A DNA stretch of 64,000 bases from JADJYF01 sp050186725. GTDB taxonomy: Bacteria; Pseudomonadota; Gammaproteobacteria; Ga0077536. A program made the position numbers and the translations under genes. The DNA lies in the NCBI GenBank assembly GCA_050186725.1, contig JBFWYG010000001.1, forward strand, positions 1-64,000. Direction: 5' to 3'. The notes below the pieces were generated by a model. That model searched no databases. It was not told the DNA's origin and saw nothing but the letters and a program-made list of their open reading frames with translations. Within the stretch, counting starts at the first letter, position 1; every line of letters starts with the position of its first letter. Positions 56,399 through 64,000 of the stretch are shown here, one piece after another.

Positions 56399-56932
56399 AT
56401 GGGCAGCTTCCGTCGCGTCGTCACCGGCCACCGCGCCGACGGCAAATCCATCATCGCGAGCGACAGCACGTTCGCGAGCGCCGAGATCCCCGGCATGGGC
56501 GGCATCGCGCTCGGCACGCTGTGGGGCTCGGACAGCACTTTCGACTATCCCGACGATGGTCGCCAGCCGCCGCCGTCCACCTGGTTCCCGCCCATCGGCG
56601 GCGTGCGCTTCATCGAGTTCGTACTGCCGGCTGGGAGCGATCCCGAGAAGGGCGGCGGCAGCGCCGAGGGCGCCGCCGCGGCCGAGAGGCTCGCGCCGGG
56701 ATTGCTTTCCCATTTCACCGACGACGCGCCCGGCATGCATCGCTCCGCGACCTGCGACATGCTCTACGTGCTGTCCGGCCGCTGCGTGCTGGAACTCGAC
56801 GACGGCTCGGCCACCGCGCTCAGCGCCGGCGACGTCATCGTGCAGAGCGGCACCATGCACCGCTGGAAGAACCCGCACGCGGAACCGTGCCGCGTGATTG
56901 GCGCCATTGTCGGCGCGCATCTGAAGAAGTAA
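56399..56932 (+). CDS. Cupin-domain protein
   Basis: A 177-residue protein whose C-terminal ~70 residues form a cupin barrel: RSATCDMLYVLSGRCVLELD, then LSAGDVIVQSGTMHRWKNPH (cupin motif 2, metal His). The N-terminal part is a preceding strand-rich region. Proteins of this kind are frequent in aromatic and terpene catabolic clusters, where they act as small dioxygenases, isomerases or sensors. One of the usual cupin motif-1 histidines is replaced here (MHRSATCD), so metal binding may be altered. It is divergent from the SMP-30 gene and 29 nt ahead of the hydrolase gene. Confidence 0.85.
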   Translation: MGSFRRVVTGHRADGKSIIASDSTFASAEIPGMGGIALGTLWGSDSTFDYPDDGRQPPPSTWFPPIGGVRFIEFVLPAGSDPEKGGGSAEGAAAAERLAPGLLSHFTDDAPGMHRSATCDMLYVLSGRCVLELDDGSATALSAGDVIVQSGTMHRWKNPHAEPCRVIGAIVGAHLKK

Positions 56933-56961
56933 GCCAACCACCACTCGAGGGGAATCAGTCC

Positions 56962-58155
56962 ATGGCCACCAAGCTCGCCGCCGTCAAGGCGCCCAAGAAC
57001 AATCTCGCCAAACTCGGTTTCGATGCGACGCGCCTCGCCCGCGTGCGCGACGCGGTGAAAGCCGACATCGATGCCGGCCGCTGCCACGGCGTGCGCATGC
57101 TGGTCGCGCGCCACGGCGAGGTGGTGCTCGATCTCTGCGAAGGCTACGCCGAGCGCGCGGCCGACAAGCCGATGAAGCAGGACTCGGTGTTTGCCACCAT
57201 GTCGGTCGCGAAGCAGTTCACCAACGTCCTGGCGCTGTCGCTGGTCGAGCGCGGGCTGCTGAAGCTGCACGCGCCGGTGGCGGAGCTGATCCCCGAGTTC
57301 GCGACGCTCGGCAAGGAGAAGGTCAACCTGTTCCATCTCCTGACCCACACCAGCGGCGTGATGTCGGCCATTCCGCCCGTGCCGCCCGACGTGCTGATGA
57401 ACATCGACAGGCTGGTCGCCTTCGCCTGCGGCCTGCCGCTCGAGTCGCAGCCCGGCGAGCGCGTGAACTACTCCATCCTGCTCGGGCATTCGATCATCGC
57501 GGCGCTGTGCCTGCGCGCCGACGGCCGCGGGCGCAGCTACGCGCAGATGCTGAACGAGGAGGTGTTCGCGCCGCTCGGCATGAAGGACACGAGCTTGGGC
57601 CCGCGTCCCGACCTGCTGAAGCGCCTGTGCCCGGTGAAGGTGTCGTACAAGGATTTGCCTGCGCTGCTGCCGCCGGCGGCGGTGGAAGGCATCGGCACCT
57701 TGCTCGCGACTCCCGGCTGCGAGATCCCGGGCGGCGGCTGCATGACCTCGGTGCAGGACCTGCATCGCTTTGCCGAGATGCTGCGCCGGGGCGGCGAGCT
57801 CGACGGCAAGCGCGTGCTGTCGCCGGCCATGATCGACTTCTGCACGCGCAACCAGACCGGCACCTTGCGCAACGTGCTGTTCGACATGTGGTTCGGCGTG
57901 CGCGGCTGGATTGAATACCCGGCGAATATCGGCTGCGGCTTCTTCCTGCGCGGCGAAGGCAACCTGCCGGGACTCTTCAGCCCGATGAATTCACCGCGCA
58001 GCTTCGGCGGCTTCGGCGCCGGTTCCACCGGCTTCACCGTCGACCCGGAACGTGACCTGTCGATCGCCTTCCTCTCCACGGGTCTCATGGAAGACAGCTA
58101 CCACTTCGAGCGCATCGGCGTGATGCAGGGTCTGGTGCTGGCGGCGATGGTATGA
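56962..58155 (+). CDS. Beta-lactamase-fold serine hydrolase (class C/EstB type)
   Basis: A 397-residue soluble protein of the serine beta-lactamase-like superfamily. The catalytic Ser and Lys are in FATMSVAKQFTN (SxxK), the Tyr of the YxN motif is in ERVNYSILLGHS, and the third motif region is FGAGSTGFTVDP. No signal peptide is present, which points to a cytoplasmic esterase, amidase or lactonase rather than an antibiotic-resistance enzyme. The ATG at 56962 follows GAGGGGAATCAGTCC. It is the second gene after the cupin, and a REP pair follows. Confidence 0.9.
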   Translation: MATKLAAVKAPKNNLAKLGFDATRLARVRDAVKADIDAGRCHGVRMLVARHGEVVLDLCEGYAERAADKPMKQDSVFATMSVAKQFTNVLALSLVERGLLKLHAPVAELIPEFATLGKEKVNLFHLLTHTSGVMSAIPPVPPDVLMNIDRLVAFACGLPLESQPGERVNYSILLGHSIIAALCLRADGRGRSYAQMLNEEVFAPLGMKDTSLGPRPDLLKRLCPVKVSYKDLPALLPPAAVEGIGTLLATPGCEIPGGGCMTSVQDLHRFAEMLRRGGELDGKRVLSPAMIDFCTRNQTGTLRNVLFDMWFGVRGWIEYPANIGCGFFLRGEGNLPGLFSPMNSPRSFGGFGAGSTGFTVDPERDLSIAFLSTGLMEDSYHFERIGVMQGLVLAAMV

Positions 58156-58161
58156 CGCGCG

Positions 58162-58235
58162 CCGTGCATGGCCGATTGAAATCGGCCCTACAGCGGAGGC
58201 GATTGTAGGGCGGGTTTCAACCCGCCTTGCACGGC
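58162..58235. repeat. REP-like pair, tail to tail
   Basis: Inverted unit first (58162-58192, CCGTGCATGG...CCCTACA) and direct unit second (58204-58235, TGTAGGGCGGG...GCACGGC), the opposite order to the pairs at 45119 and 50979. Inner palindromes are GGCCGATTGAAATCGGCC and GGCGGGTTTCAACCCGCC. Confidence 0.88.
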
Positions 58236-58244
58236 ATTCATGCT

Positions 58245-58272
58245 GGGACAGACCCCGTACGGGGTCTGTCCC
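58245..58272. repeat. GGGACAGACC palindrome, copy 3
   Basis: A perfect 28-bp palindrome, arms GGGACAGACCCCGT meeting at GTAC. Its last base is shared with the TAG stop of the next gene on the minus strand. Confidence 0.92.
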
Positions 58273-59330
58273 TACGGCAACTCACAGAACTGCGCGATGT
58301 CGATTTCCTGGTGCACGGCGATGTTGCCGTGGGGGCCGGCGCACCAGGACGGCATGACCATGGAATAGAGTCCGGGGCCGCCGGCCACCAGCAGGTGGAT
58401 GTTGCGCGGCTCGCGCACCGCGGGGATCAGGTCCTCGGTGCCGGTCAGCATCTTGCGGTTCAGCCGCGCCAACTCTTCGCGCGGCGTCACCGCACGCGCG
58501 GCCAGCGCCGCCTGCACGCGTGGGCGATCGTAGCCGGCGCGCTTCAACACCTCGGCGTGATCGGGATTCATGACCACCACCACCGCGCCGCGCCCGCCGA
58601 GGTGCGAGTTGTTGCTGCCGCGATTGGCGATCACGGCGGCGAGCGTGTCGAGCAACGCCTCGGCCGACGCCGGGTCGTCGGCGTCGCCGGTGAAGAAGCA
58701 CGAGTGCGGTGCCTCGACGCCCACCACCGTCACCGCGCTCTGCGCCGGCGCGTAACCGAAACTCGTGTGCAGTGGCGCGAAGGGCGAAGAGTCCTCGTCT
58801 TCGGCGATGCAGAAGCTGAACTTGGCGGGCGAGCCATGCAGCGCCATGTCCGACACGCCGGGTCGGGCGCCGCCGATGTTCATCATCGCGAGCCGGAGCG
58901 CACGGCCGACCGCGGCATTGGCGCGGTGGCCGGGGCCCATGAGCCCGAAGCCCGAGGCGAAGCCGCCGCAGTCGCGGCGCGCGGGACCGTTCACGATCAG
59001 GAGCGGCGCGATGCAGTGCGTGGTGGACTGCATCTCGCCGAGATCGAAGGCCGGCTGGCACACGGCGCGCACCGCGGCCACCACCACCGGCATGTGATCG
59101 GGCAGACAGCCCGCCATCACCGCCGCGCAGGCGACCTTCTCCACCGTCGCCACGCCATTCGCCGGACCCATGTCACCGAGTTCGATGTCGCCGTCGAGGC
59201 CGCTCGCCAGCACCAGGCGCGCGACCTTGTCCGCCGTCGGGATGACGACCGGCAGCCCGTCGGTGCAGCCGAGTTCGTGCAGCAGTTCGAGTGCGGCGTC
59301 CGCATTCGCCGCTTGCAGCAACTCGCTCAT
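58272..59330 (-). CDS. Partner protein of the UGSC selenoprotein, function unknown
   Basis: A 352-residue soluble protein. Its ATG at 59330 overlaps the selenoprotein stop (ATGA), so translation is coupled. Landmarks are HELGCTDGLPVVIPTADKV, VEKVACAAVMAGCLPDHMPV, NIGGARPGVSDMALHGSPAK and SFCIAEDEDSSPFAPLH. I recognise this layout from proteins usually described as hypothetical; some carry a UGSC-like segment in the same chain (recollection, not verified). Nine or more cysteines include those in GCTDG, AGCLP, DCGGF and SFCIA, so thiol chemistry with the selenoprotein is plausible. No known enzyme motif is seen. The stop touches the 58245-58272 palindrome. Confidence 0.7.
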   Translation of the reverse strand: MSELLQAANADAALELLHELGCTDGLPVVIPTADKVARLVLASGLDGDIELGDMGPANGVATVEKVACAAVMAGCLPDHMPVVVAAVRAVCQPAFDLGEMQSTTHCIAPLLIVNGPARRDCGGFASGFGLMGPGHRANAAVGRALRLAMMNIGGARPGVSDMALHGSPAKFSFCIAEDEDSSPFAPLHTSFGYAPAQSAVTVVGVEAPHSCFFTGDADDPASAEALLDTLAAVIANRGSNNSHLGGRGAVVVVMNPDHAEVLKRAGYDRPRVQAALAARAVTPREELARLNRKMLTGTEDLIPAVREPRNIHLLVAGGPGLYSMVMPSWCAGPHGNIAVHQEIDIAQFCELP

Positions 59331-59854
59331 GCGCCGCGTAGCCTCCGCACGATCTCGTCCTTCACCGTATCGGCGACGCGCATCATCGCGTCGAGACCGG
59401 AGCCCGCGATGGGATGGGGCACCACCACGCGCGGAATGTCGGGCATGCCCTCGGCGCGTGCGACGAAGTCGCCCTGCACCTCGAACTTGGTGGTCACGAT
59501 GGCCACCGCCGGACGCCCCTGGCGGGCGAGTGCAATGCCGTCACGCACGGTGCCGGAAGTGCAGCTGCCTCAGTGCCCGTAGGCGGTGACGAGCGCGTCG
59601 CAGCGCGCGGCGATGTCCGTCACCAGGCGCTCGTCGGCCGGCACGGACGCGTTCTTCTTCACGTAGCGCTGGAAACGGGCGGTGGGCAGCACGGTCGCTA
59701 GCGCACGTTCGATGGCGTCGAGAAAGGGCACGGAATCGGGGAAGTTGTTCGCCAGGAGTCCGATCACCGCCTCGCCTTCGAGCGCGGCGCGACAGGTATA
59801 GGCTTCGAACGCGGCGCGCGGCGCGCCGCGAGGATCGAGGAATTCGACCGTCAT
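59327..59854 (-). CDS. UGSC-type selenoprotein (in-frame TGA read as selenocysteine)
   Basis: A 175-residue protein read through a TGA at 59570-59572 as Sec95. Start ATG 59854 has GGAG 6 nt upstream. The N-terminal part ends DALVTAYGH; after the TGA the same frame continues GSCTSGTVRDGIALARQG and VVVPHPIAGSGLDAMMR without interruption to a normal stop that overlaps the next start. The motif is thus U95-G-S-C98, a selenenylsulfide-type pair and the hallmark of the UGSC family named in metagenomic selenoprotein surveys. A frame-preserving nonsense mutation would not be expected to keep this motif. A possible SECIS hairpin follows. Function unknown; a redox role is likely. Gene finders would report two broken ORFs. 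Confidence 0.8.
59532..59553 (-). promoter_or_regulatory. Candidate bacterial SECIS hairpin
   Basis: In the mRNA just after the TGA, CCGU/ACGG close a 5-nt loop GCGUG, and GCA/UGC extend the stem below a 3-nt bulge. The loop begins 24 nt after the UGA and its first base is G, within the usual bounds for bacterial SECIS elements. The short upper stem keeps confidence moderate. Confidence 0.45.
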
Positions 59855-59975
59855 GACTTGCTCCCAGGGGCGGCGAGTGCCGCGTGAGCCGCATGGTATG
59901 CCATTCGCGCCATGGATTGACGCCCGCGCCCGGGCTGGTCGATAGTCCGGGACCTGCGGCGAGGAGGTCCCCACC

Positions 59976-61202
59976 ATGAGCCAGACGAAACAACACATGC
60001 TGAGCGGCTACCGCCTGCTCGATTTCACCCGCGCGGCGGCCGGCCCGACCTGCACGCGCATGTTCGCCGAGATGGGCGCGGAGGTGATCAAGGTCGAGTC
60101 CGCGCCCGACGGCGAGATGTCGCGTGCGATGTCCAAGCTGCGCAACAGCGAGCGCAGCCTGTACACAGTGCAGCAGTGCCTGAACAAGAAGAGCCTGTGC
60201 CTGGACCTGCGCTCGCCCGAGGCCAAGGCGCTCCTGATGGAACTGGTGCCGCTGTGCGACGTGGTGGTGGAGAACTTCCGCCCCGGCATCATCGATGAGA
60301 TGGGCTTGGGCTACGAGACGCTGAAGGGGCTCCGCGAAGACATCATCCTGTGCTCCATCTCCGCGCTCGGCCAGACCGGGCCGCTGGCGAAGAAGCCGGG
60401 CTACGACTACATCGCCCAGGCCTATTCCGGCATCACTTCCATGGTCGGCCCGCCGGACGACCTGCCCGATCTGACACTCGCCGCCATCGGCGACGTATCG
60501 ACCGGTGTGACCGCGGCCTTCGCCATCGCCGCCGCGTTGCTCGATCGCCACCGCACCGGCCAGGGCCAGCATCTCGATGTCGCGATCCTCGACTGCTACT
60601 ACCACTACCACGAGGTCAACGTGCATCGGTACAGCGCGACCGATGGCGCCATCGTGCCGACCCGCACCGGGCGGCACATGAACTACATCTGCCCGGGCGG
60701 CATCTTTCAAGGGCCGGGCGGCGGCATCACCATCATGGCCTTCCTGCATCACTTCAAGGATCTGTGCGCGGCCATGGGCCGGCCGGAGCTCGCCACCACG
60801 CCGGGCTGGCAGACCGACATCGAACGGCTGGAAAAGCGCGACGAGGTTGTGAAGACCATCGAGGACTGGCTGGCGACCTTCCCCTCGGTGGACGCCGCGA
60901 TCGCGGTGCTGGAGAAGCACAACGTGCCCTGCGCGCCGGTGCTGTCGGTCGCCGAGACCGTCACCCACCCGCACCTCGTTGCGCGCGGCACGGTGCGCAC
61001 GGTGAACGACCCGATAGCCGGCGAGTTTCAGATCCCGGGCCACCCGGTGCATTCGTCGCGCTACCCGGCCAACGATCCGACCTTGGTCGCGCCCATGCTC
61101 GGCGAGCACAACCGCGACATCCTCACCAAGCTGCTCGGCAGGAGCGAGGCCGAGGTCGAACGCCTGACCGCCGCCCGCGTCCTGCAGTCCAAGCCCTACT
61201 GA
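59976..61202 (+). CDS. CoA transferase family III (CaiB/BaiF type)
   Basis: A 408-residue enzyme that moves CoA between carboxylic acids. The start LSGYRLLDFTRAAAGPTCTRM and GAEVIKVESAPDGEMSRAM are typical of family III; the catalytic Asp is in LAAIGDVSTGVTAAF, and NKKSLCLDLRSPEAK and VVVENFRPGIIDEMG are the usual binding segments. GAGGAGG precedes the ATG. It is divergent from the selenoprotein gene (121 nt apart) and heads a run of genes on the plus strand. It would activate an acid for degradation; the substrate is unknown. Confidence 0.94.
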   Translation: MSQTKQHMLSGYRLLDFTRAAAGPTCTRMFAEMGAEVIKVESAPDGEMSRAMSKLRNSERSLYTVQQCLNKKSLCLDLRSPEAKALLMELVPLCDVVVENFRPGIIDEMGLGYETLKGLREDIILCSISALGQTGPLAKKPGYDYIAQAYSGITSMVGPPDDLPDLTLAAIGDVSTGVTAAFAIAAALLDRHRTGQGQHLDVAILDCYYHYHEVNVHRYSATDGAIVPTRTGRHMNYICPGGIFQGPGGGITIMAFLHHFKDLCAAMGRPELATTPGWQTDIERLEKRDEVVKTIEDWLATFPSVDAAIAVLEKHNVPCAPVLSVAETVTHPHLVARGTVRTVNDPIAGEFQIPGHPVHSSRYPANDPTLVAPMLGEHNRDILTKLLGRSEAEVERLTAARVLQSKPY

Positions 61203-61226
61203 CGCCCAAGGACCGACACCAGACCC

Positions 61227-61919
61227 ATGACCATGCCAGAGACCCAGCCGGTATTCGACGCCCTCACCTCGCGCAAGTCCGTGCGCCGCTTCCTGCCGAC
61301 CGAGGTGCCGCGCGCGACGGTGGAGGAGCTGCTGACCGTCGCCGCGCGCTCGGCCTCCGGCACCAACTGCCAGCCATGGCTGGTGCACGTGGTGACCGGC
61401 GCGACCAAGGCGCGGCTGAGCGAGGAGATCCTCGCCGCGTTCAACGATCCGGCCGAGGCCGCGAAGCACGAGAGCGAGTTCCCGATCTACCCGAGCGAAT
61501 GGATCTCGCCCTACCTCGATCGGCGGCGCAAGGTCGGCTGGGAGCTCTACGGCCTGCTCGGCATCGGCAAGGGCGATCGCGAGCGCACCCACGCGCAGCA
61601 CGCGCGCAACTTCATGTTCTTCGACGCGCCGGTCGGCTTCATCTTCACCGTGCATCGCGCCATGGGCTATGCCACGTGGATCGACTACGGCATGTTCATG
61701 GGCAACCTCATGACCGCCGCGCGCGGGCGCGGCCTGCACACCTGCCCGCAGTTCGCCTTCGCGCAGTTCCATCGCATCATCGCGCGGGTGCTGGACCTGC
61801 CGCCCGAGCAGAAGATCCTGTGCGGCATGTCACTCGGCTACGAGGACACCGCGGCCATCGAGAACACCCTCATCAGTGAACGCGCGCCGTTGGCGGAGTG
61901 GACCAGCTTCCATGACTGA
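61227..61919 (+). CDS. Nitroreductase family FMN protein
   Basis: A 230-residue flavoprotein of the nitroreductase superfamily. The N-terminal FMN-binding segment is ALTSRKSVRRFLPTEVPR, followed by ARSASGTNCQPWLVHVVTG, WIDYGMFMGNLMTAARGRG and ILCGMSLGYEDTAA. It reduces nitro groups, quinones or enones with NAD(P)H. Start ATG 61227 (a second ATG is two codons on). It lies 24 nt after the CoA transferase, and the next gene's start overlaps its stop region by 8 bases, so they form one operon. Confidence 0.92.
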   Translation: MTMPETQPVFDALTSRKSVRRFLPTEVPRATVEELLTVAARSASGTNCQPWLVHVVTGATKARLSEEILAAFNDPAEAAKHESEFPIYPSEWISPYLDRRRKVGWELYGLLGIGKGDRERTHAQHARNFMFFDAPVGFIFTVHRAMGYATWIDYGMFMGNLMTAARGRGLHTCPQFAFAQFHRIIARVLDLPPEQKILCGMSLGYEDTAAIENTLISERAPLAEWTSFHD

Positions 61920-62934
61920 GGCCCGCCTCGCCACGCGCTTCACGCGCGCCTTCGGCATCGTGCACCCGGTGATGCAGGAAGGCCTCGGCCCCTACAAGAC
62001 CGTGGCGCTGGCGGCGGCAGTCTCCAACGCCGGCGGCCTCGGCACGGTCAGCATTCCCGGCATCAGCGAAGAGCCGCGCGCGGGCGCGGCGAAACTTCGC
62101 GGCTACATCGAGGAGGCCTGCGCGCTCACCGACAAGCCCTTCGCGGTGAACATCCCGGTCGGCACCGACAAGCACGGCAATGTGCCGGCCTTCAGCGCGG
62201 CCTACGTACAGGCGGTGGTCGACGCGGTCAAGGACAGCGAGGTAGCGAAACGCCTGCGCGCCATCACCACCTCGGCCGGCGCGCCCTCGGCCGCGCGGCG
62301 CATGATCGAGGGCTCTGGACTCATCCACATCCACAAGGTCGGCGGCACGCGCCAGGCGCAACGCGCCGTGGCCGATGGCGTCGACATGCTGATCGCCTCG
62401 GGCTACGAGGCCGGCGGGCACACCCATTCGCGCCCGGTGCACACCTTCGTCCTCGGGCCCAGCGTCACCGAGGCGGTCGACGTGCCGGTGATCCTCGCCG
62501 GCGGCGTGCGCGACGGCCGCGGACTCGCCGCAGCGCTCGCGATGGGCGCCGACGCGGTCGCGCTCGGCACGCGCTTCGTCGCGAGCCACGACAATCCCGA
62601 CTGGCATCCGAACTACGCGGCACGCATCCTCGCCGCGCGCGAAGGCGACGACACTCTGTTCCAGGCGCTCTACGGGCCGTCACGCATCCTGCCGAGCCGC
62701 GCCATCGCCGAGCTGCACGAGTTCGAGCAGCGCCCCGGCATCACCGAGGAAGACCTCACGCGCTTCAAGGACGAGCGGCTCATCGCCGGCCAGCGCGACG
62801 GCGACATGGAAGGCGGCATCCTGCCCTGCGGACAGATTGCCGGCGCGCTCACCGAACTCATCCACGTCGCCGAGTTCGTCCCCGGCATGGTGCGCGAAGC
62901 GCTAGCGGCCCTCGCCCGCATCCAAACCCTGTAG
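61912..62934 (+). CDS. Nitronate monooxygenase family flavoprotein (copy 2)
   Basis: A 340-residue FMN barrel enzyme. Landmarks: FTRAFGIVHPVMQEGLGPYKT, ALAAAVSNAGGLGTVSIPGI, IASGYEAGGHTHSRPVHTF (catalytic His region) and VILAGGVRDGRGLAAALAMG with LGTRFVASHDNPD. It is clearly a paralogue of the copy at 49989 but not a close one. The ATG at 61912 lies within the end of the nitroreductase gene. Its stop TAG (62932-62934) is part of a REP-like unit. It may reduce or oxidise a nitro or enone compound together with the nitroreductase (inference). Confidence 0.9.
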   Translation: MTEARLATRFTRAFGIVHPVMQEGLGPYKTVALAAAVSNAGGLGTVSIPGISEEPRAGAAKLRGYIEEACALTDKPFAVNIPVGTDKHGNVPAFSAAYVQAVVDAVKDSEVAKRLRAITTSAGAPSAARRMIEGSGLIHIHKVGGTRQAQRAVADGVDMLIASGYEAGGHTHSRPVHTFVLGPSVTEAVDVPVILAGGVRDGRGLAAALAMGADAVALGTRFVASHDNPDWHPNYAARILAAREGDDTLFQALYGPSRILPSRAIAELHEFEQRPGITEEDLTRFKDERLIAGQRDGDMEGGILPCGQIAGALTELIHVAEFVPGMVREALAALARIQTL

Positions 62935-62956
62935 GTCGGACTTGCACCCGACATTC
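62931..62956. repeat. Single REP-like unit, variant
   Basis: GTAGGTCGGACTTGCACCCG followed by ACATTC. Palindrome GTCGG-N7-CCGAC. It differs from the other units in both arms but keeps GTAGG at the edge and again contributes the stop codon of the gene before it. Confidence 0.65.
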
Positions 62957-62997
62957 ACGCTCCAATTAACACTCAGGCGCACCAAGGACCGGTCGCC

Positions 62998-64000
62998 ATG
63001 AAGCCCGACCCCCAACCCGGCGATCCGTCCCCTGCGCCGCTCGACGGCTACTACGCCGAATGCGCCTACGTGCCGACCTGGCAGGCCGAACTCGCCCCGG
63101 CCTGGCTCGATCACGTCGCCCTGTGGGCGGGTCTCGCAGCGCCGCGCGCCGAGCCCGGCGCACCGTTCCGCTACCTCGAAGTGGGCTGCGGCCTCGGCTG
63201 GACGCTCAACCTGCTCGCCGCCGCCAACCCCGAGGGACAGTTCGTGGGTATCGACGCCATGGGGGAGCAGATTGCCCAGGCGCGCGCCGTAGCCCGCGCC
63301 GCGGGTCTGACCAATGTGCGCTTCGTGCATGCGACGCTCGAGCAGGTGCGAAGCCGACGCTTTCCGCGCTTTCATTACCTCGTCGCGCACGGCGTCTACA
63401 CCTGGGTCAGCGATCACAACGCCTCGCTGCTGTTCGAACTGGCCGCACGGGTGCTGATCCCTGGCGGCCTGTGCTACCTCGGCTACAACGTCGAGCCGGG
63501 CTGGTCCGCGCTGCGACCGGCACAGCAGCTCTTGTTCACCGCCATGCGCGACCAGCACGCGTCGCACACCGGCGCCGCCATCGACGCGGCGCGCGCGCTG
63601 GTCCGCCAGGTGCGCGACCTGTCCAACACGCGTCTCGGACTCGCCGAGCACGGCAGCGAACTGCTCGATCGCCTGCTCGACATGCCGAGCGCCTACCTCG
63701 GGCACGAGTTCCTGAACGCGCATTGGCGCCCGGTGTTCGTCACCGAGGCGCATGCGCGCGCGCGCCAGGCGGCGCTCGACTACGTGGGCAGTGCGCGACT
63801 CGCGCTGCGCTACGACGACTACCTGCTGCGACGCGCGCAACGCGCGCTGCTCGCGGCACAGCCGCCCGGCACTCAGCGGGAACTGGTGAAGGACTCGTGC
63901 CTGGGCCAGATGCTGCGCACGGACGTGTTCGTCAAGGGCGGACATTCGCTGTCGCTGCGCGCCCAGCGCGACCAGCGCGCTCATGCCACTTTCGCACTGA
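62998..64000 (+). CDS. SAM-dependent methyltransferase with regulatory domain, cut by the window end
   Basis: The first 334 residues of a class I methyltransferase; the frame is open to the last base. The SAM loop is RYLEVGCGLGWTLNLL near residue 60-75, with GQFVGIDAMGEQIAQAR (motif II region) and LVAHGVYTWVSDHN (motif IV region). Beyond residue ~215 the sequence matches the methyltransferase-associated regulatory domain (PF10119 type; landmarks SAYLGHEFLNAHWRPV and QRELVKDSCLGQMLRTDVFV). Proteins of this build often have 450-500 residues, so more follows. The acceptor is unknown. ATG at 62998 with AAGGACC upstream. Confidence 0.88.
   Translation, partial: MKPDPQPGDPSPAPLDGYYAECAYVPTWQAELAPAWLDHVALWAGLAAPRAEPGAPFRYLEVGCGLGWTLNLLAAANPEGQFVGIDAMGEQIAQARAVARAAGLTNVRFVHATLEQVRSRRFPRFHYLVAHGVYTWVSDHNASLLFELAARVLIPGGLCYLGYNVEPGWSALRPAQQLLFTAMRDQHASHTGAAIDAARALVRQVRDLSNTRLGLAEHGSELLDRLLDMPSAYLGHEFLNAHWRPVFVTEAHARARQAALDYVGSARLALRYDDYLLRRAQRALLAAQPPGTQRELVKDSCLGQMLRTDVFVKGGHSLSLRAQRDQRAHATFAL

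Noticed and set aside
59327..59854. UGSC gene as a pseudogene with a nonsense mutation
   Set aside because: The TGA lies precisely in the family's Sec motif, the frame stays open on both sides, and the 3' part is coupled to the next gene. A random nonsense mutation would be unlikely to fall there. Absence of Sec machinery in the genome would reopen this.
59541..61772. A 743-codon minus-strand frame opposite the CoA transferase and nitroreductase genes
   Set aside because: Antisense shadow of two well-supported genes, with biased composition and no ribosome site.

Overview
The window is high-GC, gene-dense chromosomal DNA, most probably from a gammaproteobacterium (inference). The evidence is gene order: tig-clpP-clpX-lon-hup next to ppiD, nadC divergent from ampD-ampE, ppsA divergent from its regulator, and a yejABEF-type transporter. 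Three runs of exactly 100 N (44339-44438, 54400-54499, 56032-56131) are scaffold placeholders, so this is a draft or metagenome assembly; two of them cut genes. I cannot name a genus. The first ~0.9 kb is visibly less GC-rich than the rest.

Layout. 0-8.6 kb: a small secreted protein, a MATE exporter and a peptide ABC importer operon. 8.7-18.2 kb: fabI, then on the minus strand the protein-quality-control block (tRNA-Leu, tig, clpP, clpX, lon, hup, tRNA-Val, tRNA-Asp, ppiD). 18.4-25.8 kb: an exported glutaredoxin-like protein, a kinase-HDOD fusion, a VPLPA-CTERM surface protein, an acyl-CoA ligase, a limonene-epoxide-hydrolase-type enzyme and an enoyl-CoA hydratase. 26.0-26.5 kb: a four-tRNA operon (Pro-Arg-His-Lys) with a clear promoter. 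26.7-43.1 kb: housekeeping genes (ppiB, lpxH, ampDE, egtD, nadC, ppsA/ppsR, macro-domain and HAD proteins) mixed with unrecognised exported proteins. 43.2-52.7 kb: acyl-CoA dehydrogenase, peroxiredoxin, the pyruvate dehydrogenase genes aceE-aceF, a nitronate monooxygenase-like enzyme, GlcG/HbpS and SPFH proteins. 52.7-64.0 kb: a catabolic-looking region (P450, TetR regulator, metal-dependent hydrolase, styrene-oxide-isomerase-like membrane protein, SMP-30 lactonase, cupin, serine hydrolase, CoA transferase, nitroreductase, second nitronate monooxygenase, methyltransferase).

The most notable item is at 59327-59854 (minus). Two apparent ORFs are one gene read through an in-frame TGA that lies in the motif U-G-S-C, with a possible bacterial SECIS hairpin just downstream: a UGSC-type selenoprotein. 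It is translationally coupled to a 352-residue partner. The selenocysteine machinery is not in the window.

A second pattern is a family of palindromic repeats confined, as far as I noticed, to 44.3-63 kb. They have conserved flanks (TGTAGGGC, GCACGG), stems that vary with compensatory changes, and a TAG that serves as the stop codon of three unrelated genes. A separate GGGACAGACC palindrome occurs three times at gene ends, once between the two halves of a repeat pair. Between the P450 and TetR genes there is a near-consensus promoter with a 16-bp inverted repeat overlapping its -10 and spacer, the expected architecture for TetR control.
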